Notes under the pieces: generated by a model
The model's database searches: none
Told to the model about the DNA's origin: nothing
What the model saw: the letters and a program-made list of their open reading frames with translations, nothing else
Position numbers and translations under genes: made by a program
NCBI RefSeq assembly: GCF_018812025.1
Contig: NC_063045.1
Coordinates: forward strand, 18,649,046-18,713,045
Reading direction: 5' to 3'
Source of the DNA: Megalobrama amblycephala
Lineage: Eukaryota; Chordata; Actinopteri; Cypriniformes; Xenocyprididae
Length of the DNA stretch: 64,000 nt
Part shown: piece by piece, positions 1-9,083 of the stretch
Layout of the letters: every line of letters begins with the position of its first letter
How positions within the stretch are numbered: position 1 is the first letter of the stretch

Positions 1-25
1 ACTCTCAAATGTGACTTCTAAAGTT

Positions 26-73
26 ACACACACACACACATATATATTATATATACACACATTTATATACACA
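26..73. repeat. (CA)n/(TA)n microsatellite
   Basis: Alternating CA then TA dinucleotides abut the left end of the Tc1-type element at 74. A second TA/TG tract lies at its right end (554-597), so the element probably inserted into one microsatellite. Confidence 0.9.
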
Positions 74-553
74 CTGCCCTCCAAAAGTTTGGAAACACCC
101 CTGGCAATATGTGGTTTTGGACGATATCAGCATAAATCCTTATTTTTTGGTGCAAGTACATTACAGTAACTTGACATTATTACTGAAGACCAGCAATAAT
201 AATTTTCATTTTGATTCCATAATAATGGCAATATATACATGTCAAAGTCAGACATGCCCCTTTGCCAGCTGTGATGCCTGGTTACTGGTTTAAACTTGGC
301 CCAGGTTTGTAAAACATTTTTGGGTCAGCACACCTTAATAGCTTCAACAATTGATTGCCAATGAAGTTTAGAATACAATGAACCAATTAGAACCCAGTTC
401 AGGTCAGATAGCAGCTAATGGTGCATATTTTGATGAATCGAAAATTTTAGTTTTTTTCTTATCAGTGCAAAATTATCAAAATTAAAAAAGATTCATGCCA
501 ATATTTTCCAAAAGCCCACTTTTTTAGGGCGTTTTCAAACTTTTGGAGGGCAG
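74..553. mobile_element. Non-autonomous Tc1/mariner-type element
   Basis: Terminal inverted repeats are visible: CTGCCCTCCAAAAGTTTGG at 74-92 and its near-perfect complement ending at 553. A TA follows the right end (554-555); the left flank has decayed to CA. The interior holds no transposase-like frame, so this is an internally deleted, immobile copy. Confidence 0.8.
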
Positions 554-1411
554 TATATATATATGTGTGTGCATGTGTGTGTGTGTGTGTGTGTGTTTTG
601 TACAATTTGACATGTTCACATAAAATTAGTGCCGCTTTTATTTTTTTTGCATTTTGTGTGGGAAAAAATTTTATCATCAGCATTTTGTTTTGTTTTTTTG
701 CAGTTTGGATAATGCTGTAGCTTGATGATGGATTCCATCAGTACAAATCACTGGGGAACACTGAAGTGAACCAAGTAAAAGGCCCTTGAGTGTTGGCTGT
801 TACTTTAATTTCAATGTCTCAAAACTTACAGAGAGGCTGGGCTATTGTTTAATATCACTTTCAAGCACACTGTTGAGGAAAGCTGATATGCTGATATCTA
901 AGCTGACCATAGCAAAAACGGTGATAAACTGATTTGATGCTACTGCTTAAACTAAAAAAAAAAAAAAAAAAAAAGACTAGAGACGACCAAAAACCGTTGA
1001 ATGAAATGTGTTTTAGTCTGATTATGCGTCTGAACCACATCTAAACAAATGAAATGGGTGGGGTAGATGCCACATTTAATTTGACCTGTAAGCTGACTAT
1101 ATATCCATCATAGACTTTAATTTATTTGAATATAATTAAATATGGTGCCTACCCTGATCATTATAATTGTAAGATATGTAAAATTCAGTATTTAAATAAG
1201 AATTCATACATTGTTTATACAGAGCAGACCTCAACGACCTTCAAATACACAATCAAATGGCGCCCCCTGCAGGTAAATGGAGCGGACATGCGCAGTGGCA
1301 CCTAGTGGCAGCATCCCACAGCTGCTGCTCCAACTAAATCTGCTCATGTAATCTGGTTTTGGAATGTGTTGTAAGCAGGGCTTTGGTTTTTAGGATTCGG
1401 GCAGAGCTCAC
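554..1411. other. patj intron downstream of the PDZ9 exon
   Basis: Non-coding on both strands as far as I can see. It holds a TA/TG microsatellite at 554-597, a poly(A) run at 954-974 and the inverted exon-start copy at 1257-1297. The next patj exon (end of PDZ9) is not found here and must lie left of base 1. Confidence 0.6.
1257..1297 (+). repeat. Inverted copy of a patj exon 5' end
   Basis: This plus-strand stretch matches 37 of 41 bases of the minus-strand sequence 2646-2606, which is the 3' splice site plus the first 25 bases of the patj exon 2437-2630. The match includes CCCCCTGCAG and the following GTAAATGGAG. Read in the same frame it gives VNGADMRS against VNGVDLRS in the exon, then meets a stop soon after. 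It is on the wrong strand to be used as an exon of patj. Confidence 0.75.
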
Positions 1412-1559
1412 CTTGAGAATGGCAGCGACGGTCTCCTGTGAGGCCTGTCTCATGTCCTCTCCATCCACAGACAGGATCTGATCACCCTGCATCAGTCTGC
1501 CATCCAGATCCGCCGCTCCACCCTTCACCACATCAGAGATGAACACACCCTTACCATTT
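1412..1559 (-). CDS. patj: PATJ exon: most of PDZ9
   Basis: This 148-bp exon starts with one base that completes an Arg codon left by 2437-2630, then gives 49 codons beginning [14 protein letters not shown] and ending QETVAAILK. It covers beta-2/beta-3 through helix alpha-B of PDZ9. The acceptor (CTCTCTCCAG) and donor (AAG/GTGAGC) are strong, and the exon ends in phase 0. At the first position of alpha-B, where class I PDZ domains carry His, this domain has Gln (ASQETV), so it probably does not prefer class I S/T-X-hydrophobic tails; the human protein has the same Gln there. The last strand of PDZ9 is on the next exon, outside the window. Confidence 0.95.
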
Positions 1560-1673
1560 CTGGAGAGAGAAAAGGAGAAAGAGGAAGTTAAGGAGATACC
1601 CACTCTTGAAGAAAATGTTGTTTCATTATTTTATTTTTTTTTAAAAGTTATTACTGTATTGTATGGAGCCCTG

Positions 1674-1981
1674 CACATGACATGCAGACAAAAATTTATA
1701 TCGTAGCCACAAATTAAGAATTCGCTCCCAAGATTTATTAATTCACTCCCTCGTTTTAGTAAACCGTGGCCATGCTGAACTAATTTGTTCCCTCATTTTA
1801 AATGATCTCAAACAAGGGAACGAATTATTACAACGTGGCCACGATTTACTAAACTAGGGAACAAATTATTATATTGTGTGCATGATTTACTTAAAACGAG
1901 GGAACGAATTAGTAAAACATGTTGACGTATTTGACAAATTATTCATTTGTGGCCATAATATACATATTTTTTGTCATGTAG
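1674..1981. mobile_element. Short foldback element with repeated GGGAACGAATTA units
   Basis: The ends are imperfect inverted repeats (ACATGACA near 1675 and TTTTTTGTCATGT ending near 1979). Inside, several copies of a unit reading GAGGGAACGAATTA then GTGGCCACGATTTAC occur in both orientations, which would fold the element into a branched hairpin. It has no coding capacity and its family is unknown to me. Confidence 0.6.
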
Positions 1982-1985
1982 TATG

Positions 1986-2400
1986 ATGCATTGTATTATA
2001 TTATTATAAAATTATTGCACTGTGCATTTTGTTTCATTTTTTAAAAAATTATTATTGTAGTGTGTATTTCCTTCTATTATTTTATTTGAAAATTATTATT
2101 GTATTGTGCATTTTATTATATTATTTGACCATTATAATATTGTGCATTTTGTTTTATTTTATGTTAAAATTATTATTGTATTATTATTTCATATTATAAA
2201 TTATAATTGTATTGTGGATTTTATTATATTATTTGAACATTATTATAATATTGTGCATTTTATTTTATTATAGAAAATTATTATTGTTTTGTGCATTGTA
2301 TTATTTTATTTTAAAATTATTATTTTACCATGCATTTTATTTTATTAATTCATCTTACTTCTTTATTTCATTTTCATTATTGTATTGTTCATTCTTTTCC
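1986..2400. repeat. AT-rich minisatellite
   Basis: At least six degenerate tandem copies of a unit of about 60-70 bp, recognisable by the recurring AAATTATTATTGTATTGTGCATTTTATT-like phrase. GC content is far below that of the neighbouring exons. Confidence 0.75.
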
Positions 2401-2436
2401 TGTTCTCCTCATAAGAAAAAACATGTGCATCCTCAC

Positions 2437-2630
2437 CTCTTCCCGACGATGCTCAGGCCCAGGCCACGGCCGGTTCTCTTTTGAAGTTCAACCTGGAACA
2501 CGTCAAGGTTTTCCTCGTCCCTGTACTGTGCCTCGTCACGCAGGACAGTCAACCGCACTTTCGCCGGTGTTTGCCGTAGAGCAGCTATTGCATCTTCATG
2601 AGCGACGCTGCGCAGGTCCACTCCATTTAC
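2437..2630 (-). CDS. patj: PATJ exon: end of PDZ8 and start of PDZ9
   Basis: This 194-bp exon begins in phase 0 with VNGVDLRS, the strand before helix alpha-B of PDZ8, and carries the alpha-B His ([11 protein letters not shown]) that marks class I ligand binding. After [17 protein letters not shown] comes a very short inter-domain link and then PDZ9 beta-1 with the carboxylate-binding loop GLGLSIVG. It ends in phase 2 within KR. The acceptor is CCCCCTGCAG and the donor AG/GTGAGG. In mammals PDZ8 is reported to bind the claudin-1 tail; the domain here keeps the residues needed. The 5' end of this exon has an inverted copy at 1257-1297. Confidence 0.96.
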
Positions 2631-3353
2631 CTGCAGGGGGCCCCATATTATATTATTATATTATAAAAAAATTTTTTTTAAAACCCTTTAACATTGGCAG
2701 TCCAATCAAATAATGAGAAAGAAAGAGTTAGAAATCATGGCTGATATTATTTCTGGTTCATTCATCATACAAAAATGGAAGGTCAAAGTTGAGCACGCTG
2801 CATTGTGGAATATAGTATAGTGTACAGTATGCTCTGAGCAATATTGTTACTGTAAAATTGCAAAAATTAAAACTTTTAAAAATCAGATTTGGTAATTTGG
2901 TGAATGTTTAAGTTGAAGTACTAAAATTACTAAAACTGCAATAAAAATTAAAGCTATATATAATTATTTAATATATTATTTATATATGTATATAATTATT
3001 TTAAACTTACATGAAAAATATAAAAATAAAAGCTAATTCAAAATATTAATAAAAGTAGCCTATATAAATAATACTATAAAATAACTTGTAAAATAATATT
3101 TAGTATAGTTGTGTGTTCTATGCCCAGAAGATGGCGCTATTGTCTAAGTTAAGCACAGAGAACTACTGCTCAGATCTAATTATTGCAAACACTCCTAGTC
3201 ACATCCCTCTATTCTTATTATTCACAATAACGCCAAGCCTCAAACCAACATCAAATTTCCAGTTTTGCTCAAGGCAGACCAGCTGTCAGTGACATTACAA
3301 AGGGGCGTCCCGCTTGACAACCTTGCAACACGCTCTAGCTAGCATAAACAAAC
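2631..3353. other. patj intron, AT-rich
   Basis: Simple AT-rich sequence, most extreme at 2880-3110, where TATATAATTATTTAATA-type stretches dominate. I see no coding signal or recognisable transposon. Confidence 0.6.
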
Positions 3354-3437
3354 CTCGAGAATCTGATCTCCGGCCCAGAGTCGACCGTCCCGTGCCGCCG
3401 CCCCCTCCTCATACACTTCATGAATCACTATGGCATC
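3354..3437 (-). CDS. patj: PATJ exon: middle of PDZ8
   Basis: 84 bp, phase 0 at both ends, 28 codons from [20 protein letters not shown] to GDQILE. This is the beta-3/alpha-A/beta-4 part of PDZ8 with the usual [18 protein letters not shown] signature. The acceptor is TTTTCAG and the donor GAG/GTTTGT, the weakest donor in the window (GTTTGT rather than GTRAGT). It is very close to the human sequence as I remember it, and skipping it would keep the frame but break the domain. Confidence 0.95.
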
Positions 3438-4986
3438 CTGAAAAGATGAGAGAAATATGTGTGAAGATGAGGAATATGGTGACAAATAAAAGACAGAAAC
3501 TACAAATTCCTATCACATCTTTCTTAAAGGGCCAGTTCACAGCTCACTGGAGGGGGAAGATTATCACTAATATTTCTAATATATAACTAATATACTAAAT
3601 TTTTGGCAGTAAAAAAATTTGGTCTGTTCTTTGCACAAAATTCAGAGGAATTGTAATATGTGTCATATGGATCTCTTTTATGGTACTTGTGCATTTTTTT
3701 TTTTTTTTTTTGAAGCTTGAAAGCTTCAGTCACTATCTATTGTAATTGAATGGAAAAGAGCAACCAGCAAATTTTTGAAAACATCACAGTAGAAAGAAAG
3801 TGGTATGGTATGGAATGACATGAGGGCGTGTGAAATCTGTTCCCCATCACCTATAAAATCCTTTTATATATAAAAACACACACTGCTGAAAACCTGTGGG
3901 GCCCGAGGGTTGGTTTTGTTGACTCATGGAAGCCTTTGACAGCTAAACTAGCCCACAGTGCAGGAGTGCTGCAGAATTATGATGGCGATGTGGCAGTGTG
4001 CTGATAAAAGCCAGAGGCGCTGCTCATCTCTGCAGCCTGGCAGAGAAAGTCAGGACAGACAAAAAGCTCCCGCTATAACCTGCCTGTTCTGATGCAGCCC
4101 TGCGGCCCACCGGAGAGAATGAGTCCTGTCACAAACACACACACTCCTGATACTTTGACCAGGCCCATATGGAAGCTGTGCCTGCAGACAGCTGTATCGG
4201 CAGCTGAACAAACCAATGAACAGATCATTTAGGGTATGTATGCATGAATGCATTTTTGTTTTCTGTATAAACATACGATGACAGTAGCAAATGCATCATT
4301 CTATTAAATAACTACCTAGAAAAAACTATCAAAATCTAATTGTTACTGGTATTTTCAGCTAGTTTTCTGTAAGGATAACAGGTGAAAAGCCTGGACCATG
4401 AAAATGTGTCTCGAGATGCCTGCATTCTGCATTGTTCAATACCGGTGCATGGCATCACATGGCATCCTGGGCATACAGCTCCAAATGTATGTAAAAATAA
4501 ACAATCCAAAAAAAAAAAAAATTGTCAAATTTTGATGTCAGATTGATTTTGACAAACTGACATTAAAATGATCTCTTGATGCATGTCCTTTAATTAAAGC
4601 TGCTGTATGCAATTTCAGTCGCTTTTTTACATTAAACAGAAAAAACTAAACAGAAATTTTAAACAAAAAATACAGAAAAACTAAAATCAAATACAAAAAC
4701 AATACAAAAAAAACAAACAAACCAGAAAAACAAAAGGATAAAAAGAAAACAAGTATAAACAAAAAACAAAACAAATACAAAAGACAAAACAAAACAAATA
4801 CAAAAGACAAAACAAAAACAAAACAAATACAAAAGGAAAAAAAAATAGAAAAAACTAAAATACAAAAGACAAAAAGATGCACAAAAAAAATAAATAAAGC
4901 AAAAATAAAAAAAAGCAAAGCACACACACAAAACAAAAACTTTATATTTCAAAAGCGTTTTAAACATTTTACTACTGATACCGTAC
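3438..4986. other. patj intron with A-rich simple sequence
   Basis: 1.55-kb intron. It contains a T-run at 3695-3711 and a long A-rich stretch at 4640-4945 built of CAAAACAAATACAAAAG-like units. The remaining sequence shows no coding signal. Long Phe-rich frames on the minus strand at 4646-4967 are translations of the A-rich tract, not genes. Confidence 0.65.
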
Positions 4987-5093
4987 CAGCTGGGTATCTT
5001 TGCCGCCGACTATACTAAGACCCAGTCCAGACCGGCCTTTAGAAATCTCAATAACCGTCTCTTGTCCTGGAACTATGGGACATGTAGCAGGGT
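4987..5093 (-). CDS. patj: PATJ exon: start of PDZ8
   Basis: 107 bp: two bases finish the Asp codon begun in 5383-5509, followed by 35 codons. It reads [20 protein letters not shown] and then [11 protein letters not shown], giving PDZ8 beta-1, the GLGLSIVG carboxylate-binding loop and beta-2, and ends KDTQL in phase 0. The acceptor is GTTTCAG/AC and the donor CTG/GTACGG. The [12 protein letters not shown] lead-in is shared by patj and mpdz orthologues; the Gln after PG favours patj. Confidence 0.95.
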
Positions 5094-5382
5094 CTGAAAC
5101 AGAGAAAGAGAGATAAAGATGATGCAACTCTTTCATGTTGTGTGCTTTAATAAAACGCTCAGAGCAAAACAGAAAATCAATTCTTCTTTGGAAAAAACAA
5201 CTGTCAGTGTTCAAAGAGGCTGAGGCGAATCCACACGGCAGTGCTGTTGCTTTCATTTCAACTTTAATTTAACATGCTTTTGGGCACCACAGATTGCAGC
5301 GCAAAAAGTGTATAAAAACATGAAAATTTAACAAACAACATAACATGTTTTCAATACTATTTGTGACACTCGCGTGCTTCAC
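5094..5382. other. Short patj intron
   Basis: 289-bp intron between the last linker exon and PDZ8. No repeat or regulatory feature is apparent. Confidence 0.6.
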
Positions 5383-5509
5383 CTTTGCTGCAGTACTCAA
5401 AGTCGGGGCTGGTGCCGGAGACTGGCGCGGATGATCCCGAGGAGGTGACCTCCAGAGAACCTGCTGAGGGCTTGGTGGAATTCCTCTGGATTTTTGGAAG
5501 ACTGGTGAT
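5383..5509 (-). CDS. patj: PATJ exon: Ser-rich linker before PDZ8
   Basis: 127 bp, 42 codons plus one base. It reads ITSLPKIQRNSTKPSAGSLE and continues with a Ser/Pro-rich low-complexity run to SPDFEYCSKG. The intron borders are CCTCAG/ATC and AAAG/GTGAAG. This is the unstructured linker between PDZ7 and PDZ8; linkers in this family vary strongly between species, so I identify it by frame, phase and splice-site fit rather than by sequence similarity. The phase-1 end matches the phase needed by 4987-5093. Confidence 0.85.
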
Positions 5510-5855
5510 CTGAGGACGGTCCAGGACAAGGACGAGTCAGCGGGAACACAGAAACAGAGACACAGAGGTTAAACTGTTTACTAACACAGCTGCCATGTTT
5601 TGTCTGGGCAGAGCTTTAATGTCTTGGCACCTGTTTAGACAGTGTTGTATAAAGTATCCTATCGTCTTACTCAAGTAAAAGTACAGATACCGTTATGGAA
5701 ATTGACTTGAGTAAAAGTAAAATTTGCTTATAAGAAAAATACTTAAGTATTAAAGTAACTGATATTAAAAGTACAGGTACATTTTATAAATAATGGCACA
5801 GGTGATTGAAATGATGGCAGCCTAACTGAGATTGTGTTAGGGTATGTAAGAGTTA

Positions 5856-6027
5856 TTAAAGAGATCGTCCACACACAAAAAATTGAAATTATATCCTTTA
5901 TTGACCCTCATGTTGTTCCATACCTGTATGAATTTCTTCTTCTTTAGATCACTAAAGAAATGCATACATGTTGGTATTAACATGAGGGAAGTAAATAACA
6001 GAATTTTTGGGTAAACTATCTCTTTAA
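5856..6027. mobile_element. Short TTAA-bounded MITE (GTTCACCC family)
   Basis: It begins TTAAAGAGATCGTCC and ends GGGTAAACTATCTCTTTAA. The interior phrase CCCTCATGTTGTTCCATACC is shared with 47325, 50626 and 56953, placing it in one abundant fish MITE family. It is nested inside the hAT-like element. Confidence 0.7.
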
Positions 6028-6695
6028 CTCAAGAACTGAACGATTCAAATGAGAGTGTCCTACTACAAATGCACTGTGATCCATAAAACAACAAAATATA
6101 GCAAACTATCTAGAGATAAAACTGCAGTAAGATGAATTCACTCAGACATGTCTGGTCTTTTAAAAACACAAGATGCAGGACGGTGGAAATCAGGAGGAGC
6201 AACAGTCAAAGATGTCAGTCTACATGTTTACATAGAAGAACAAGCTTTTCATCTTTATCATCACTACCACCGACGAGAGAGTTCGCTCACATATCTCATC
6301 ACACAGATAAACACAGGTTAAAACTTACATAAATAGCATATTCAATTTAGATCCAGTGGAGAGCCGTTACACATTGTTCTGTGTGCTTGTGCTTCTCAAC
6401 ATTTAGATTTGTGATGAGCGAAATTAATCATTCACATCTCTTCGCGAACCAGTTTGACAAATTCAAAGGAACAGAACTGATCAAAAGATTAATTTGAGAA
6501 CTGGATATCGCTATGACTGATCAGCAAAGACTGCTTTCCATTATTTTTTGCACCTTGCAGCTGCAAATGTAACAAAAGGGTCTGGACAAATGTATCGGAG
6601 TAAAAGTATCAAATTTCTCTTTAATACGTAGTAGAAGTCAACAAAAATATTTATAAACAAGTAAAGTACAAATGTGACCCTGGACCACGGGTATA

Positions 6696-7358
6696 CAGGT
6701 GCTGGTCATATAATTAGATGAAGACTGCTGACTTGACAGTTGTCCAAAAGACAACCATTGACACCTTGCACAAGGAGGGCAAGACACAAAAGGTCATCGC
6801 AAAAGAGGCTGGCTGTTCACAGAGCTCTGTGTCCAAGCACATTAATAGAGAGGCGAAGGGAAGGAAAAGATGTGGTAGAAAAAAGTGTACAAGCAATAGG
6901 GATAACCGCACCCTGGAGAGGATTGTGAAACAAAACCCATTTAAAAATGTGGGGTAGATTCACAAAGAGTGGACTGCAGCTGGAGTCAGTGCTTCAAGAA
7001 CCACTACGCACAGACGTATGCAAGACATGGGTTTCAGCTGTCGCATTCCTTGTGTAATTCAGGCAAAAGGAGCCCCAACTAAGTATTTAGTGCTGTACAT
7101 GCTCATACTTTTCATGTTCATACTTTTCAGTTGGCCAAGATTTCTAAAAATCCTTTCTTTGTATATGGTCTTAAGATACTGAATTTGGGATTTTCCTTAG
7201 TTATCAGTTATAATCATCAAAATGAAAAGAAATAAACATTTGAAATATATCAGTCTGTGTGTAATGAATGAATATAATATACAAGTTTCACTTTTTGAAT
7301 GGAATTAGTGAAATAAATCAACTTTTTGATGATATTCTAATTATATGACCAGCACCTG
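6696..7358 (+). mobile_element. Internally deleted Tc1-like transposon
   Basis: Perfect inverted ends CAGGTGCTGGTCATATAATT and its complement lie just inside TA dinucleotides at 6694-6695 and 7359-7360, the Tc1/mariner target duplication. The transposase start is kept (see 6718-6954) but the catalytic part is gone, so the copy is about 660 bp instead of the usual 1.3-1.6 kb. Confidence 0.88.
6718..6954 (+). pseudogene. Tc1 transposase N-terminal fragment
   Basis: The frame encodes 79 residues starting MKTADLTVVQKTTIDTLHKE, the first helix-turn-helix of a Tc1-like transposase (GKTQKVIAKEAGCSQSSVSKHI), followed by a basic Arg/Lys stretch of GRPR-hook type. A stop follows at KNVG; downstream codons still resemble the second helix-turn-helix (HKEWTAAGVSASRTT, then RRMQDMGF). 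No DDE catalytic residues remain. It could bind the element ends but not cut. Confidence 0.85.
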
Positions 7359-7903
7359 TATTTGTAGCAATAGCCAACAATACATTGTATGGGTCAAAAT
7401 GATAGATTTTTCTTTTATGCCAAAAATTATTAGGAAATTAAGTAAATGTTCCATGTTCATGTTCCATGAAGATATTTTGTAAATTTCCTACCACAAATAT
7501 GTATAAAAAAAAGTATTTTTGTGAGTGGATATGCATTGGTAAGGACTTCATTTGGACAACTTTAAAGGCGATTTTCTCAATATCTTGATTTTTTTGCACC
7601 CTCAGATTCCAGATTTTCAAATATCTCAACCAAATATTATCCTATCCTAACAAACCATACATCAATGGAAAGCTTATTTATTCAGATGATGTATACATCT
7701 CAATTTCAAAAGATTTACCCTTATGACTGGTTTTGTGGTCCAGGGCCACAAATATTTACAAATAAGTATTTGTACTTTGTTACTATGCACCACTGCATTC
7801 AGAGAAATAAAAATCTGGACCAACGTACATGCAACTCATTTAAAGTCGACATGAACTCAAAATTAATGTATTAATGTTGACTTTAAGGAAGTTAAATACA
7901 ATA

Positions 7904-8308
7904 TTAAAGGTACTCTAAGCGATCCTGAGTGGAGTAACTTCCTGTTGACATTCGAAGTGTTGTCAAACAAAACAGAGGCTAGCTAGACCCTCCCTCCTCC
8001 TCCTCCTCCTCCTCCTCCTCCTCCTCCTCCTCCCCTCCCCTCCGTGCTTCCTGAAACAGTCATGAACGCGCATTTAAAATCATTCTTGTCGGTTATTGGC
8101 TGGAGCATGTTCATTATGTTTTGTGGTCCAGGCTGCAACAGTTTGTTTTTATTGCCGTTTTCGGAGCTTGTGGCGACTACAGAGACCGTGTTTTTTTTAC
8201 AGTGTGTTCAGGGGACAGGCAGCTAGCGGATAGTGAGGAGATGTTTGCTGTATGTGACAAAAAATGTTTTGGCCTAAAAACGCGTGACATCGCTTAGAGC
8301 ACCTTTAA
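7904..8308. mobile_element. TTAA-flanked element with CTCTAAGCGAT ends
   Basis: TTAA at 7904-7907 and 8305-8308 enclose inverted ends AGGTACTCTAAGCGATC and GACATCGCTTAGAGCACCT. No coding capacity. A (CTC)n tract sits at 7989-8033. The TTAA duplication and AGGTRC-type start resemble the family at 13155, which suggests mobilisation by a piggyBac-type transposase (inference). Confidence 0.7.
7989..8033. repeat. (CTC)n microsatellite
   Basis: About fifteen CTC triplets, pyrimidine on the plus strand, inside the TTAA-flanked element. Confidence 0.9.
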
Positions 8309-8382
8309 CTTTAAAAAAGTTAAATGAGTTGCAAATTGCAGTTGCGTCAAATGAACACACACATGTAAGTAAACAAACACAC

Positions 8383-8451
8383 CTGCTCTACATGAGGCTT
8401 GGGCGGCTGTTCACTTGGAGACTCCAATATTTTCTCTGATGATTTCAGCTT
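8383..8451 (-). CDS. patj: PATJ exon: linker, with NAGNAG acceptor
   Basis: 69 bp, 23 codons, phase 0 at both ends, reading KLKSSEKILESPSEQPPKPH and then VEQ. It is part of the disordered, charged linker between PDZ7 and PDZ8. The donor is CAG/GTGTGT. The acceptor reads TTTCAGAAG, a tandem NAGNAG site, so a product lacking the first Lys is possible. The exon is small and linker-like, and I assign it by frame and splice-site fit with its neighbours. Confidence 0.75.
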
Positions 8452-8996
8452 CTGAAATGATTAATATACCTTAATTAGTTTTATCGCTCAGTACAACAAG
8501 GCTACACAAGCAAAATTTAATGGAACAATTATGAAACATTAATGGCACTTTTTGATTCATGAGTAAAGGATGGAAATGCATTAGTGGCGATACAATACAT
8601 TTCTTAAACGACAGTATGCTACGTTGTTTTTTCATGATTTCACTATGTTGCATGTTTAACTCAGTGAGTGGTGCCTGTCTGTTACCTTGGAAATAAATGT
8701 GTGCATTTTTCATTCCTCCATTTCCTCCATACAGAGGGGTTCATAGGTCAAAATGAAAATCTGACATTCAAAATGTAATTTAATTTAATGATGAAAATAA
8801 TTGTTTTGTTAAATAATTGAAACCAAAGCAATAAATAAATAATATAAATTCTAAAAGTAAATAAATAAATCTGGGTTTTTAATGCATACAGAATTAAATT
8901 GGCATAGTATACTAAGCACAGTATACGTTTTGCAAAAATAGTACAAGTAGTAAGGTAGTATGCCATACCGAACATCTGGCTGAGATTGTTCCTCAC
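8452..8996. other. patj intron
   Basis: 545-bp intron, AT-rich in the 8750-8890 part. No repeat family was recognised. Confidence 0.55.
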
Positions 8997-9083
8997 CTTT
9001 AAGGATGACTCTCCATCTCTAAAACTATTCAGCGTCTGATCTCTCTGCATGGGGCTCACGGTCGGCGCCACGCTGGGTTGATC
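8997..9083 (-). CDS. patj: PATJ exon: linker
   Basis: 87 bp, 29 codons, phase 0 at both ends, reading DQPSVAPTVSPMQRDQTLNS and then FRDGESSLK. It belongs to the low-complexity linker between PDZ7 and PDZ8. The acceptor is CATACAG/GAT and the donor AAAG/GTGAGG, both good. The frame is continuous with both neighbours. There is no domain, and skipping it would preserve the frame, so alternative splicing of this linker is plausible but not shown by the sequence. Confidence 0.78.

Larger units (their letters stand above)
1560..2436. other. patj intron filled by repeats
   Basis: 877-bp intron between the two PDZ9 exons. Nearly all of it is the foldback element at 1674-1981 and the AT-rich minisatellite at 1986-2400. 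I see no further feature. Confidence 0.7.
6673..7750. mobile_element. TGTGACCCTGGACCAC-ended element, split by Tc1
   Basis: The inverted ends TGTGACCCTGGACCAC (6673-6688) and GTGGTCCAGGGCCACA (7735-7750) bound a non-coding element. Its AT-rich body is interrupted at a TA by the Tc1-like insertion 6696-7358. I recognise it as an abundant cyprinid repeat; its superfamily is not clear from the sequence alone. Confidence 0.7.
5640..7795. mobile_element. hAT-like element (outer member of a nest)
   Basis: Ends CAGTGTTGTATAAAGTA at 5640 and the complement of CAGTGGTGCATAGTAAC ending at 7795 fit hAT-type CAGTG termini. Inside the left arm is the repetitive ACTCAAGTAAAAGTACAGAT phrase typical of a very common fish repeat. 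The flanking octamers TGTTTAGA and CATTCAGA agree at only 5 of 8 positions, so the target duplication is degraded or the ends are slightly misplaced. It hosts 5856-6027 and 6673-7750. Confidence 0.6.
5510..8382. other. patj intron occupied by nested transposons
   Basis: 2.87-kb intron. About 2.15 kb (5640-7795) is a stack of nested DNA elements and another 0.4 kb is the TTAA-flanked element 7904-8308. Only short flanks look like original intron. Confidence 0.7.

Noticed and set aside
2212..2713. Plus-strand open frames of 90 and 127 codons
   Set aside because: They run through an AT-rich minisatellite and then antisense to the patj exon 2437-2630.
4646..4967. Phe-rich membrane-like frames on the minus strand
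   Set aside because: They are translations of the A-rich simple sequence in an intron.
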